Assembly (NCBI GenBank): GCA_963691705.1 | Contig: OY829539.1 | Coordinates: 23,296,407 to 23,360,406, forward strand | Reading direction: 5' to 3' | Length of the DNA stretch: 64,000 nucleotides | Source: Viola odorata | Lineage: Eukaryota; Streptophyta; Magnoliopsida; Malpighiales; Violaceae | In this document: positions 44,481 to 56,108 of the stretch, in pieces | Layout of the letters: each line of letters begins with the position of its first letter | Position numbering within the stretch: the first letter of the stretch is position 1 | The notes under the pieces: generated by a model | Told to the model about the DNA's origin: nothing | What the model saw: the letters and a program-made list of their open reading frames with translations, nothing else | Databases searched by the model: none | Made by a program: the position numbers and the translations under genes

Positions 44481-47400
44481 ATGTCGGACCATTCAGCCAA
44501 GAGCACAGGGACGAACGAAGAAATACGCACACTATTGCACAATCTCAACCAGAGATTTGACGCAATAGACGCATGGCGAGTAGAAATGGAAAGGGAAAAG
44601 GAAGCAGCTGCAAACGCTGCAAAACAACACCCCACTCAGTTCCACCAAGTCCTAAACCCTAAGAGTTCCCCGTACGCCTATGGTATGCCACCATCCGGAG
44701 ATGGATTAAACCCTACTGGCCGAGTCGCTAGGAGGATGACTAGGAATGCACCTCGCGGAGAGGAGGATTATGAGGAGGATGATCCCGGACCCAATCCCGA
44801 TGGGTACGAGGAGGGGCCTGAGTATGAGGAGGAGGAGGAAAGACCTAGATATAGGAGACCTCCACCAAGGCAACCTAGGGGAGAGGCCGGAGGCGAGGAA
44901 CGCCTAGTAGGAATTAAACTTAAGGTTCCCGCATTCGAAGGGAAAGAAGATCCTAAAGCGTTCTTTACTTGGGAACGCAAGATGAGGGCCATTTTCTTGT
45001 GCCACAATTACTCAGAGGAGAAGAAGGTTAGGATTGCTTCTGTAGAGTTCTTTGGGTATGCTGCCCATTGGTGGGATCAGCTACACATCACTAGGCAACG
45101 AGTAGACGCGGGTCCAATTGATACTTGGGATGAGATGATTAGGGTTATGAAGGAACAATTTGTTCCCCGATACTTCCACCGAAGTCTCCATGCAAAATTG
45201 CAGACCCTTAACCAAGGATCGAAGAGTGTTAATGAGTACTACAACGAGATGGAGATGGCCATGGCATGAGTGCAATCGGTAGAGACCGAAGATGCCACCA
45301 TGGCACGATTCTTGAGTGGATTGAACAAAGAGATTGCTAATACCGTTGAGGTTATGCAATACCGAACCATCGAGGACCTCCTTCACCTTGCTATTATGGT
45401 GGAGAAACAGAAGAGGTTCCGCAGCCCAAACACCACCCCAATTACTGCCCAAAACCCGAAGCCAACACCTTGGAAGAAACCTTGGAACAAACCTACCAAT
45501 TTCACCAAAACACCATCAAAAGTAATACCCCCAAACTACAACCCTAAAGGCCCAAACACCACACCTTTTACACCAAAACCTACTGCCCAAAACCCCCAAA
45601 CCACTGACCGCCAACCATCGCGGGAGATAGTTTGTTTTAAGTGCAATGGTCGTGGCCATATGCAAAGGGAATGCCCGAATCGGCGTGTTGTTATCATGCG
45701 CGATAATGGTGACTTAGACTCTGAGGAGGACCGAGATATGGAGGAAGAAGAGGAGATAGAAGGGGAAGCCGAAGAAGAGAGTGACGGAGAGGAGCGAATG
45801 CCCATATCGACTAATTGTGTTATTAGGCGCAACTTGAGTGTCGCGCCAAAAATAGAAACTTGTGATGAGGAGCAGCGTGACAACCTTTTTCACACTCGTT
45901 GCATCATAGCAACCAAGGTATGTTCAGTGATTATAGATAATGGTAGTTGTGCTAACTGTGCGAGCACACTTTTGGTTCACAGGCTTGGCTTGACCGTTGT
46001 TAAACACCCAAAGCCGTACACGTTGTCTTGGATGAATGACGGCAACACTTTGAAGGTTACCAAGCAGGTGCTGATCTCGTTTGCCATAGGGAGATATAAG
46101 GACGAGATCCTATTTGATGTAGTGCCTATGCACGCCAGCCACATGTTGTTGGGAAGGCCTTGGCAATTCGACCGAAACGCCAACCATGAAGGGCGCACCA
46201 ACAAGTACCGATTGGAGAAAGATGGTGTCAAGTACACCCTAGCACCACTAAACATGAAAGAGGTCGTGGAGGACCAGCTGTGGCTTGAAAAATCTAGTGC
46301 CGAGTTTGAGTTATCTCGATCAGGGGGAGAGAAAAGAATTGAGGGTGAAAACAGCCCCCGAGAAAAGAGTGAGCTCGGGTTAGAGAAAAATAAAAGTGAG
46401 AAGAGAGTTGCGAATGGGAAAAAGGGGAATAAAAACAGCCCGTGTGAAAATAGAGAGCACACGTTAAAATTAAACATATTCGCAAAAGTGAGGCATGTGA
46501 GACAAGCATTGACGGTTCAAAAGTCTTCGGACTCATTTTTTCCTCTCATTCTTCTCCGTTTTAGGTCGTTCGCCTTGAACGCCGCTAACCCTAACCCTAC
46601 GGATTCCTTGCTTCCTTGTTTTAAAACTCTTTTGCAGGAATTTGAGGATGTGTTACCTGAGGAGATGCCGCCAGGACTGCCCCCAATCCGTGGCATTGAG
46701 CACCGCATAGACTTTGTGCCGGGCTCGTCAATACCTAATCGACCAGCGTATCGCAGCAACCCCGAGGAAACCAAGGAGTTGCAACGCCAAGTGGATGAGC
46801 TGCTGTCCAAAGGCTACGTGAGAGAGAGCCTCTCACCGTGTGCTGTTCCTGTCATCCTTGTGCCGAAGAAGGACGGCTCTTGGAGGATGTGTGTTGACTG
46901 CCGCGCAGTCAACAAAATTATGGTAAAGTATCGCCACCCCATCCCACGTTTAGATGACATGTTAGACGAACTTAGTGGTAGCATTATGTTTTCTAAAATT
47001 GACTTAATGAGTGGGTACCATCAGATTAGGATGCTAGAGGGTGATGAGTGGAAAACGACATTTAAAACTAAGTACGGACTATACGAGTGGTTAGTCATGC
47101 CGTTTGGCTTAACCAATGCGCCAAGCACATTCATGCGTCTAATGAATCATGTTCTTAGGCATTTCATAGGCAGATTCGTAGTTGTTTACTTTGATGATAT
47201 CTTAGTCTACTCTAAATCTGTTGATGAGCATGTTGCGCACTTAAGAGAAGTTTTCCTAACCTTGCGCCAAGAGAAATTATTTGCTAAACCTTCGAAATGT
47301 TCTTTTGCTTTAGAACAGGTTTCTTTCTTAGGTTTTATTGTAGGCCAAGAGGGCGTGAAGGTTGATGAGGAGAAGATCCGAGCGATCCGCGAATGGCCAA

Positions 47401-49254
47401 CTCCAAAATCAGCAAGCGATATCCGTTCCTTCCACGGATTAGCAAGCTTTTACAGACGGTTCATTCGTGATTTTAGTTCTTTGGCCGCACCACTTAATGA
47501 ACTAACAAAGAAAAATGTTCTTTTCAGGTGGACCGAGACACAGGAGGCTGCTTTCCGAGCGCTCAAGGACCGACTGTCCAACGCGCCTGTCCTTGCCTTG
47601 CCGGACTTCGACAAGCCCTTTGAGCTCGAGTGCGATGCGAGCGGTATAGGGATAGGAGCAGTGTTGATGCAAGAGAAGTGAGCCATTGCCTTCTTCAGCG
47701 AGAAGCTCAAGGATGCCCAGTTGCGATACCCTACATATGACAAAGAGTTGTACGCCTTGGTACGCGCGTTTGAGGTTTGGCAACATTACCTAATGCCGAG
47801 GGAATTCGTGGTACACACGGATCATCTCAGCCTCAAATACCTGAAGGGCCAGAGCAAGCTCAACCGAAGACATGCAGGGTGGTTGGAGTTTTTAGAAGCT
47901 TTTCCATACCACATCAAGTATAAGGAAGGAAAGGACAACGTCGTGGCCGACGCCTTGTCCCGCAGGTATGCTTTGATCTCTTCACTATCCGTAAAATTCC
48001 TAGGGTTTGCACAGATAATTCCTATGTATGCTGAAGATGCGGATTTTAGTGAAATCTATAAAACCTGTGATGCACAAGCTGATGTGAGATATTTTACGCA
48101 TGATGGATATTTGTTTAGGCAGAAACGCCTATGTATTCCTATTTGTTCCTTGCGTGATTTACTTGTGCATGAGTCGCATAGTGGCGGTCTCATGGGTCAT
48201 TTTGGAGTCACTAAAACTTTTGACTTGTTGAAAGTGCATTTTTATTGGCCTAAAATGAAACGTGATGTCATTCGTGTAGTCGCTAGATGTCTTACTTGCC
48301 AAAAAGCCAAATCGCATGCATCTAACCACGGAGCCTATATGCCACTGCCCGTACCATCCCACCCTTGGACCGATGTGTCCATGGACTTTGTAGTCGGCTT
48401 ACCTAAGTCGTGGGACGGCCATGATAGCATCTTTGTTGTAGTCGACCGATTTTCAAAGATGGCACACTTTTTGCCATGTAAAACCACACACGACGCATCT
48501 AAGGTTGCTAAGATTTATTTTAGGGAGGTAGTCCGCCTCCATGGCATGCCGGTTAGTATTGTAAGTGATCGTGATAGTAAATTCTTGAGCCATTTTTGGC
48601 GAATTTTGTGGAGCCGCTTAGGGACTAAGTTGTTGTATTCTACATCTTGTCACCCTCAGACGGACGGTCAAACCGAGGTGGTTAACCGAACGCTCGGGTC
48701 ACTACTTCGCACATTAGTCACCAAGCACATGTCCAAATGGACGGATCATTTACCCTTTGTAGAATTTGCATATAACCGAGTTGTTCACTCTACTACAAAT
48801 TGTTCTCCATTTGAGGTTGTTTACGGTTTTAATCCTCTTACTCCACTTGACTTGACACCTCTACCTTTGAGTGATGTAGCTAGTTTAGACGGACAGCAGC
48901 GTGCGGACCTTGTCCAACAAATGCACGCTAAGGCCAAGCAGAATATTGAGAAGGCTAACGAACGCCTTGTGCGCAAGCGCAATGAGGGCCGAAAGATTGT
49001 TTCTTTTCAGGTTGGAGATTGGGTGTGGTTACACCTAAGACGTGAGTGTTTCCCTAAGAAGAGACGCGGGAAACTTTCCCCGCGAGGAGATGGACCATTC
49101 CGAGTGGTTGAAAAGATCAACGATAATGCCTATCGTTTGGATCTACCTAGTGAGTATGGTTCAATACATGGTACTTTTAATATTACTGATTTGCGTCTGT
49201 TTGAAACAGGTGATGAAGACGATGCTGACCTGGATTCGAGGACGAATCCATCTG

Positions 49255-49267
49255 AAGAGGGAGGGGA
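49255..49267 (+). promoter_or_regulatory. Polypurine tract of element C
   Basis: GAAGAGGGAGGGGA-type purine run touching the 3' LTR at 49268. It is also read as pol codons. Confidence 0.85.
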
Positions 49268-49289
49268 TGATACGAGCCTGAGTAGGAGC

Positions 49290-49422
49290 CCAGCCGCACC
49301 TACCGCATCCGTGCCCTTGCCGCCCGCAGGAGCCATCACACGCTCTCGCGCAAGGACACCTACCGCATCTGTGCCCTTACCGCCCGCCGGAGCCATCACA
49401 CGCTCTCGCGCAAGGACCCTGC
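49290..49422 (+). repeat. 66-bp tandem duplication encoding a repeated CR-like motif
   Basis: Two units encode [20 protein letters not shown]. Both LTRs have the duplication, so it is older than this insertion. Confidence 0.85.
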
Positions 49423-50100
49423 AAGCGAGGCTAAGCTCTCTGATCCATACGGAGCTGAAGGCCGAAGCCTCACTGGAATCAGCCATCCTGCGCGCGCCCC
49501 AGCCGCGCCTTGTCTCGCTCGTGTGCGCTGCACCCAAGCCCGCACCGAGGCCACCTTGGGCCAAGTCGGACCTCTAGCCCAAACTTTGATGTAAGAAAGA
49601 TTTTGGCAAGATAGAAGTTATTTATAATTCACCAAGAGAGCCCTTGCCAAGTTTCAGCCCAATCGCACATGGGGTTAGAGAGAACGCATCACTTCAAAAG
49701 TATCATACTGCCAGCGAAAGCCACCCTCGAGCCTTTTGACGATAGACGAATATTTCCTCGAGACATCTTCTGACAGTTGTTAGATACATGTCTTGTGAGT
49801 ATCCTATCCAATTTTCATCCAGTTCACCCAAGGGATTTGAGAGAACGCCTTGTTCTTCTTCGACTGCGCAGGAATAAAGCCCAACGGGCTGCCAACGGAT
49901 CCGATCTGAGTCTTTGGTCATTCCGACCGACCTTGAACTCGTCCAGATCATTGGATTGACTTTATTTTAAGTTGTTTGACTTTATTTATCCAGGTGGATT
50001 TTATTTTAGTTAATTAGGAGCGCTTTTAAGTAGTTAAGCGCAAGTAAACTTCTTAATTAGGGTTTTGTGCATCTCTTTTCTTATAAAGAGCATGACGCTG

Positions 50101-51683
50101 TGACGCGCCGTCGAAACACGCATCAAATATAGTATAAAATATTTCCTGATAGGCTAGATGCACAAATTAATGTATATAGCGGCAAGTCAGGGTCGAACCA
50201 CAGGGAAAATGAAGGACTAAATTTAATCTTGCCCTAAATGTATGATGAAGATGAAAATGCAGCAGACATAAAAGTAACACAAAAAGGGGGGGTTTTGGTT
50301 GGTCTAGACGAATCTAGCCAACGATGGTAGTTGATGTTGGGACAGATAATCAAGATGCAAATAACAAGTAATAAAGGGCAAACGAAATAATTAAATAAAA
50401 AGGGAACGAAAATGAAGTAAGAGAATATCAATAGAAATGGTAAAGACTAACAGGTGTAATAAAGACAATAACAAAGTAAGTAGAGATAGTAGATCAAATA
50501 AAAGGAGAAATCTTAGCAGGGGGTAGACGGCGGATTGCGTCGAGGTCTAGTCGGTCATCGGTGCAAGGATAGACTGCGTTCACGCCATAGACGTGCTATA
50601 GGAACCCTGTTTTCACGTGGATTCCCTACTTCTCTTCTTAAGAGAAGTCACTCCCAAGGTACGCTTATGGGAGTGGCCGTGACACTGTGCCCAAGGTACG
50701 CTTATGGGTCATACACACAGGCCCGTGAAGTGGAGAGAAGACACGTCTAGGGGTAGACACTGAGAAGTCTGCCCTAACCGGTTTCTTGCCCTAGCCAGAT
50801 TGGACCAAACGACATGATGACTCTGGACCAGGTGCCTACTCTATTCCATGGCCTCACGTTAGTTATTACCATGGAAATGACAATATTCATGAGAAACATG
50901 CAAATAGGTGATCAAACTACCAACAAATCTCACACGAAATGACAATAAAATGGCAAGAAAGCGGATACAACAATGAACACATTTTAAGAACACTTTGACC
51001 TCCCAACTATCCTCTTGCAATCCTTAAAACACCCCTGCCAAGACTAGGAGATTTAGCCACTCATGCTGGAAATCATGCACAAGATAGATGGAGAAAGCAA
51101 CATAAACAGAGAAGAGGTGCAGACGAAAACGAAAATATGGATTAAAAACTAATCGGAGCTTGGGGCTCCAATTTCTGGAAAAATAAAGGAAGAACAAATC
51201 CCAATGTTAGAGAGGTGGCTACAATGATTGGAAACCCTAAAAAGATGAAAAATATACTAAGGAGTAGCCCCCTTTTTAACCTAAAGTTAAGGTTCTATAT
51301 ATAGCCTAACAACCCCACTAGGGGACAAAATGGTATAGAGGAATATTCTCTGATGAGCTGGATGATTTGGTCATGGAATCCCGCTAGAATCTTTTTAGCA
51401 TCTTCGGCCAAGCATCATTCGGAAAGAAACACGCACGTGCTTCGTCTAGGCCTAGACATAAGATCTCATCTAGGCCCCGACGGTAGGTCTCGACGACAAA
51501 ATGCATCTAGGGCTCGGCGATGAAAGATCAGCAAAAATGCATCCAAATGGCGCGCTTTTCAGCAAGTTTCTCCCTTTAGCCCAAATCTACAAAGTGGTTG
51601 GAAAACAAGCCAAATTAGTAGTATCAAGTGTGAAATTAGACCTAAAAGAGAGGGAAAAACATGCATAAAAAGGCATCATATCA
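50101..51683 (-). mobile_element. Athila-like solo LTR D, 1583 bp
   Basis: TGACGCGCCG ... CATCATATCA with CGCTG duplicated (50096-50100, 51684-51688). It shares the phrases gtcgaaccacag and cactcat plus a G-run with LTRs of A and A', and its minus-strand TATATATAG (51304-51296) and ATGAGTGGCTAA (51064-51053) are placed as in them. No PBS or internal DNA, so it is a solo LTR. Confidence 0.9.
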
Positions 51684-52032
51684 CGCTGCTATTGTTATTC
51701 TTTAGACGTTATTTGATAAACAAAACCAGAAGAGTTTTTCTTCAATTGATCTCCAAGATCCTTGTCCTACATCCGGTTTGATAAGCCGCATATAGTTGCA
51801 AGTAAAGCACGAAGTCTATCATTCCATTCTTTAGTCTTGTCGGGGTTGTCTAGGTATTGCACCTAGGAGGGTCCGAGTCCTACTGAAGATCCTTGAAGGA
51901 TTTCGTCCAGGTTTCCTAAGTATTGCACTTAGGAGGGTTGGAGTTTCCGACGAGTTAGTTTTCCGCATTCAAATCCTTGTCGCTGAGCAACGATCCAACG
52001 ATTGGAAGGTTTCCGAATTAGGAACCACATCA

Positions 52033-53939
52033 ATAGACAATGAGAGGAACTGGGGGCTGACTTGGTGCTTGGTTTGCTCTGCTTTGCTGAACTTCTTCTG
52101 CTTGGGCTGCTTGGCTTTCGGGGGCTCGAGGGGCGGCATTGGAATGGGGATCCGAGAGATCTGGATAATCGAAAATGCCGTCATTCTTCGTCCCGAAAAC
52201 TTTCTCTGATGCCGGGGCACAACCTGGATAAAAACTCACCACACCACGTGAGAGACACAAATGGCCCATGACATCCAAGGTTCTGATATCCAAATCCTTG
52301 AATGCCAAGGGCTCAGAAAGGCTACTAGCAGGCAAGTCAATTTTACGCATCTTCGCAGCAAATAGAGAGATAAGAGAACCAAAAATAGGCCCACGGCCAC
52401 CATTCAAAACATGCAATACACCGGAAGCTATCCAAAAGCCTAGGTTAACCCTACGTTTGTGTTTCATGCACCATAAAAAGAAGAGTTCCTGCACAGATAT
52501 CTGCCCCGAGGAACCAAATCTTGCGGAAAAGGTGAGGGCTAGATATCGGTGCAAGATACACAAAGCAGGATCAGCTATTTCATGGGCTTTACTACCCTTA
52601 GTGTTATATTTAGCATCAGACTTATTGGTTAACTCACAAAAAGCAGCAGTGGCATCAAAAACAGCAGGAATAACAGTCAAGGCATTTTTGTATAAAGGGG
52701 TGTTTAATTCATCTTTAGTCACAAAACCTAACCAACAGTTAAATTCCCCAAGAGTCAAGTGCTCCCATTTGTTGGCTAGCCTAAAGTTAATCAAACCCGG
52801 GGTAGAAGAATTCGGACCGACTTTGCCCTTTGGCTTAAAAGTCCCATCTACCCAAAAAGTTGTGAAAAACTCTAGGGAAAGCTCAACATATGTCGGATAC
52901 TCCAAATAAAACAAAGATTCCCAACCAATGTTGGCCACATATTCCCTAACTCTCGACTCAATACCCATCCTTGCTAGAAAATCAAAATCCAGGAGCGCAC
53001 ATGAGCTAACGCCCTTGGAATTCAGCATAGTTAACTTGTCAATAGAGTGCTTGTCATTAAATATAATCCACTCATGGGGTGAAGAAAGGTCGGAAGTTAC
53101 CTGTTGGATGCTGGATCTGGCGAGGGATGAAGGTTCTGGTATCTCGGCCTCGATCTCCTCTTCCACTTCGGGGGCTCGAAGCTTCTTCGATGTCGAGGGC
53201 TTGCCGGCACTGGAGGTAGGAAGCTTCCTCTTGGCACCCACTGGCGTTACCACTGTGGCTGGCTTCTCCGATGAGGGGGCTCTGGATTTTCCCTTTTTAG
53301 CCGCTGATCTTGCTGCGGCTGCTTTGAGCTTCTTCTCCTCCTCCTCTGCCGCTCTCTGGGCCTCGAGATCCACTTCCTCTTCGCTGTCTTCTGCCTCCCC
53401 GCTTTCCCCTGTTCCTTCTTCCACTCCTTCGAGATCTTCGTTGTCTTGGGCTCCACCCGGCTCTCCTTGCTCCTCCACAACCTCTTGCTCCTCGTCGGAG
53501 ATTTGGATGTCCTTAAGGACCTCCTCGACGGTTAAGGAGTGGTGAGGAGCTACGAATCGATTGACAGCCGCGTCAAGAGGTGACTGCTTGGCTGATGCCG
53601 AGGGTGGCTTAGATTGGGATTTGGCCTTGGATGATCCGGGGGGAGCTTCACCACTCGGCCGCCTCTAGTGGTCGTGGTGGTTGGAGGAATAGAGCCCGTG
53701 ACCTCGATGTCGTTTTCCACCGGAGTAAACTCCCTGGGCTGCTCCACGGTTGCTGGTGAGGTAGCCATTGGAGAGGGAACGGGGAGGGGGTTTAAGGACG
53801 GTGGGGAGGCTGTTTTGAACGAAGCCGAGTTGGGTGTGGTTGAATGTGATCTGGATCGGGAAGGAACGAGGCTGGGAGTGCCTACTGGCTTTGGTCCAGT
53901 AGCATTTTTGCGGATTGGGTTCTTCGTTTTAGGTGTCAT
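52033..53939 (-). pseudogene. Element A env-like ORF, main part
   Basis: Third ORF of Athila. ATG 53939 (M-T-P-K-T-K-N); Ser/Pro/Thr-rich N-terminus; a one-base shift near 53640 in a run of G (plus strand) separates it from the long open part, which from 53478 has a Glu-rich stretch, Lys/Ala-rich stretch and, from about 53080, the core W-I-I-F-N-D-K, Y-V-A-N-I-G-W, Y-V-E-L-S-L-E-F-F, L-G-F-V-T-K-D-E-L and M-G-H-L-C-L-S-R-G. At 52032 the CRM insertion cuts it; the end is at 42373-42465. With both parts it is about 665 codons. The core resembles what is annotated as ATHILA ORF-1 / putative plant transposon protein. I see no signal peptide or membrane segment, so an envelope function is not supported here. 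Confidence 0.82.
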
Positions 53940-54488
53940 TGATGGTGGTTGAAGAGAGGATAGTACTGGAGATGGTGGTGGAAGTGGGAGGTTAGGGTTG
54001 CGTGTTTAGTGAGGGAGTGAGGTGAAAGTGATAGGGTTGAAAGTGATATGAGTGAAAATTAAATGGGAGCGTGGGAGAGAGAGTGGAAATCACAGCTGGC
54101 AATAAATTGCGCAGCTTTTGCATTGATGGGGTCTGCTGCAGCTGCGATTGTCAGACCACGTGGCGCCCTGGGCGTGGCGCACGATGTCCGTGCGTATCCC
54201 AACCGCCTGAAAAGGAAAACATCTTTTTAAATTTCAAAAAGGGAGTCGGTTGGAATAAGATATGGACAAAAAGAGAGAATAAAGGGGAGTTAATGCTAAT
54301 AAAAAGGAATAAAATCATGGATGAAAGGGATATACACAGTTAATAATATTACGGAATAAAATTAAATAAAATCAGAGAATCCTAAAAGGTGCTGAGAAGA
54401 TAAGGGAGAGAGAAAGGATTCAGAGGGCATATGAAATGCCTCTTGCGTGGTCCATTTGCTCGTCGGGACCTCGACGTGCTCTGATTCT
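53940..54488 (-). other. Spacer between integrase and env-like ORF of element A
   Basis: Non-coding. In the same position as 3168-3605. If the env-like ORF was translated from a spliced or separate RNA its signal might be here, but I see none clearly. Confidence 0.5.
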
Positions 54489-56108
54489 CTAGGTCTGGAT
54501 GGGTGGGACATCCACCATAGCCTCCTCAACAATCGAGGGCTGGAAACCTTCATAACAGGGTTTCAATCTCTGGCCACTGACTTTGAAAATAATTCCAGTG
54601 TCGGGGGCCTGAATTTCAACTGCCCCATGGGTGTAGATTTTCGTGACCACGAAAGGTCCTGACCACTTGGATTTCAACTTCCCAGCAAAGAGTCGCAAGC
54701 GTGAGTTGTATAACAACACCTGTTGTCCGACTGAGAACGTCTTGGGGCAAAGATGCCGATCGTGATAGGCTTTGGTCTTGCCCTTGTAGAGCAGGGCATT
54801 CTCGTAAGCATCATCCCTTAACTCCTCGAGCTCTTGAATTTGCAGGCGTCTGTGTTGGTCAGCGAGGCCTAGATCCGTGTTCACTTTTCTGATGGCCCAA
54901 AAAGCTTTGTGCTCTATCTCTACTGGGAGATGGCACGGTTTTCCATAAACAAGTTTGTATGGGGTCATCCCTATCGGGGTCTTGAAAGCTGTACGGTAGG
55001 CCCAGAGAGCATCACCCAGTTTCAAACTCCAATCCTTCCTAGACTGGTTAACAGTCTTCTCTAGGATGGATTTGCTCTCACGATTCGAGACCTCGGCCTG
55101 ACCGTTGGTCTGAGGGTGATAAGCAGTGGATGTTCGATGGTGGACTCCGTCTTTTGCCAAGAGAGAGGTCACAACCCGGTTGCAAAAGTGGGTACCTCGA
55201 TCACTGATCAGCGCTCTAGGGGTACCAAATCTGTTGAAGATGTTGGTGCGGAGGAAGTTCACAACTACTTTAGAGTCATCTGTTCGGGTGACCTTTGCCT
55301 CAACCCACTTGGACACATAATCAACGGCCAACAGGATGTAGATGTTGCCAAAGGAATTGGGAAAGGGGCCCATAAAATCTATTCCCCAGATGTCGAAGAT
55401 CTCGCAAGCAATTATGTTCGTCAAGGGCATCTGATTTCTGGCCCCAATATTTCCAGTGGCCTGACATCGGGGGCATGAAGCGCAAAACATGTAACTGTCC
55501 TTGAAAAGGGTTGGCCAGTACAGACCTGCTTCCAAGACCTTCAGGGCAGTTTTCTTGGCTGCGAAATGACCTCCTTCCGAATGGCAAAATTTAAGGATCG
55601 AGGGCACCTCGTCCATGGTCACACATCGACGGATGATCTGGTCTGAACAGTGTCTCCATAGATAAGGGTTGTCCCATATGTAGTACTTAGCTTGTCTTCT
55701 TATTCGAGTGCATTCGGAGGGAGTGGCATCAGCTGGATAAGTGCCTGTAGCATAGAAGTTGGCAATATCGGAAAACCATGGGGAGTAAACAACTTGCGCT
55801 AGGCACACTTGCTCGTCTGGAAAGGTGTCCCGTATTGGCTCTCGCGAATTATCTTTTTGGGTTGGGAGTCTACTTAAGTGATCTGCCACCAGGTTCTCTC
55901 TCCCTGCCTTGTCCTTGATAGCGATGTCAAACTCTTGTAGGAGCAAGATCCATCGGATAAGCCTTGGTTTGGCGTCAGCCTTGGTCAGCAAACACCGAAG
56001 GGCCGAATGATCTGAGTAGACAAGGACATGAGTGCCGAGCAGATATTGTCTGAACTTATCTAGGGCATAGACAACTGCCAGAAGTTCTTTCTCCGTGGTG
56101 GTGTAGTT
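54489..56108 (-). pseudogene. Element A RNase H (part) and integrase
   Basis: Open from the TAG at 56109-56111 to the natural end at 54489. RNase [13 protein letters not shown] and [10 protein letters not shown]. Integrase: finger C-H-S-E-G-G-H ... C-A-S-C-P-R-C (about 55600-55460), DDE in G-I-D-F-M-G-P-F (about 55380), S-D-R-G-T-H-F (about 55200) and A-E-V-S-N-R-E (about 55085); the C-terminal part has [10 protein letters not shown] and S-G-P-F-V-V. Integrase itself has no break in it. Confidence 0.88.

Larger units (their letters stand above)
44481..49577 (+). pseudogene. CRM gag-pol polyprotein with two in-frame TGA codons
   Basis: One frame of 1,699 codons, broken only by TGA at 45267-45269 (capsid) and 47679-47681 (RNase H). 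Gag: coiled-coil-like start, acidic/Arg-rich linker, capsid with F-F-T-W-E-R-K-M (about residue 160) and a CX2CX4HX4C knuckle (C-F-K-C-N-G-R-G-H, about 385-398). Protease I-D-N-G-S (about 485). RT with Y-F-D-D-I (Asp 905, 906), then L-N-E-L-T-K-K and E-C-D-A-S of RNase H. Integrase: H-H-C-C finger at about 48150-48300, DDE in M-D-F-V-V-G, S-D-R-D-S-K-F and E-V-V-N-R-T. The ATG at 44481 follows 833 bp of leader. The last 103 codons lie in the 3' LTR and hold a [10 protein letters not shown] unit twice, taking the place of the CR motif. It would assemble particles and integrate into centromeric chromatin; this copy cannot. Confidence 0.92.
42471..52032 (+). mobile_element. CRM-clade Ty3/gypsy element C, 9.6 kb (8.0 kb without solo LTR D)
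   Basis: LTRs 42471-43647 and 49268-52032 (the second holding D), PBS, one gag-pol frame, PPT and the 5-bp duplication ATAGA (42466-42470, 52033-52037). LTRs differ at about 2 percent of positions by eye. RT and the N-E-L-T-K-K-region are CRM-like, and the ORF runs into the 3' LTR, a feature known for CRM elements. CRM elements gather at centromeres. Confidence 0.93.
49268..52032 (+). mobile_element. 3' LTR of element C, interrupted by solo LTR D
   Basis: 49268-50100 and 51684-52032 together match the 5' LTR. The TATA box is at about 50083-50090, so D sits some 10 bp downstream of it. Confidence 0.92.

Noticed and set aside
45977..46477. 166-codon minus-strand ORF in the CRM element
   Set aside because: Lies opposite protease and linker of a well-supported polyprotein; no domain.
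45267..47681. Programmed TGA readthrough in CRM gag-pol
   Set aside because: The two TGA codons lie in capsid and in RNase H, not at a gag/pol border, and the frame is otherwise continuous. Decay is the simpler reading.
52268..53545. Plus-strand ORFs of about 205-213 codons
   Set aside because: Antisense shadows of the env-like ORF of element A.
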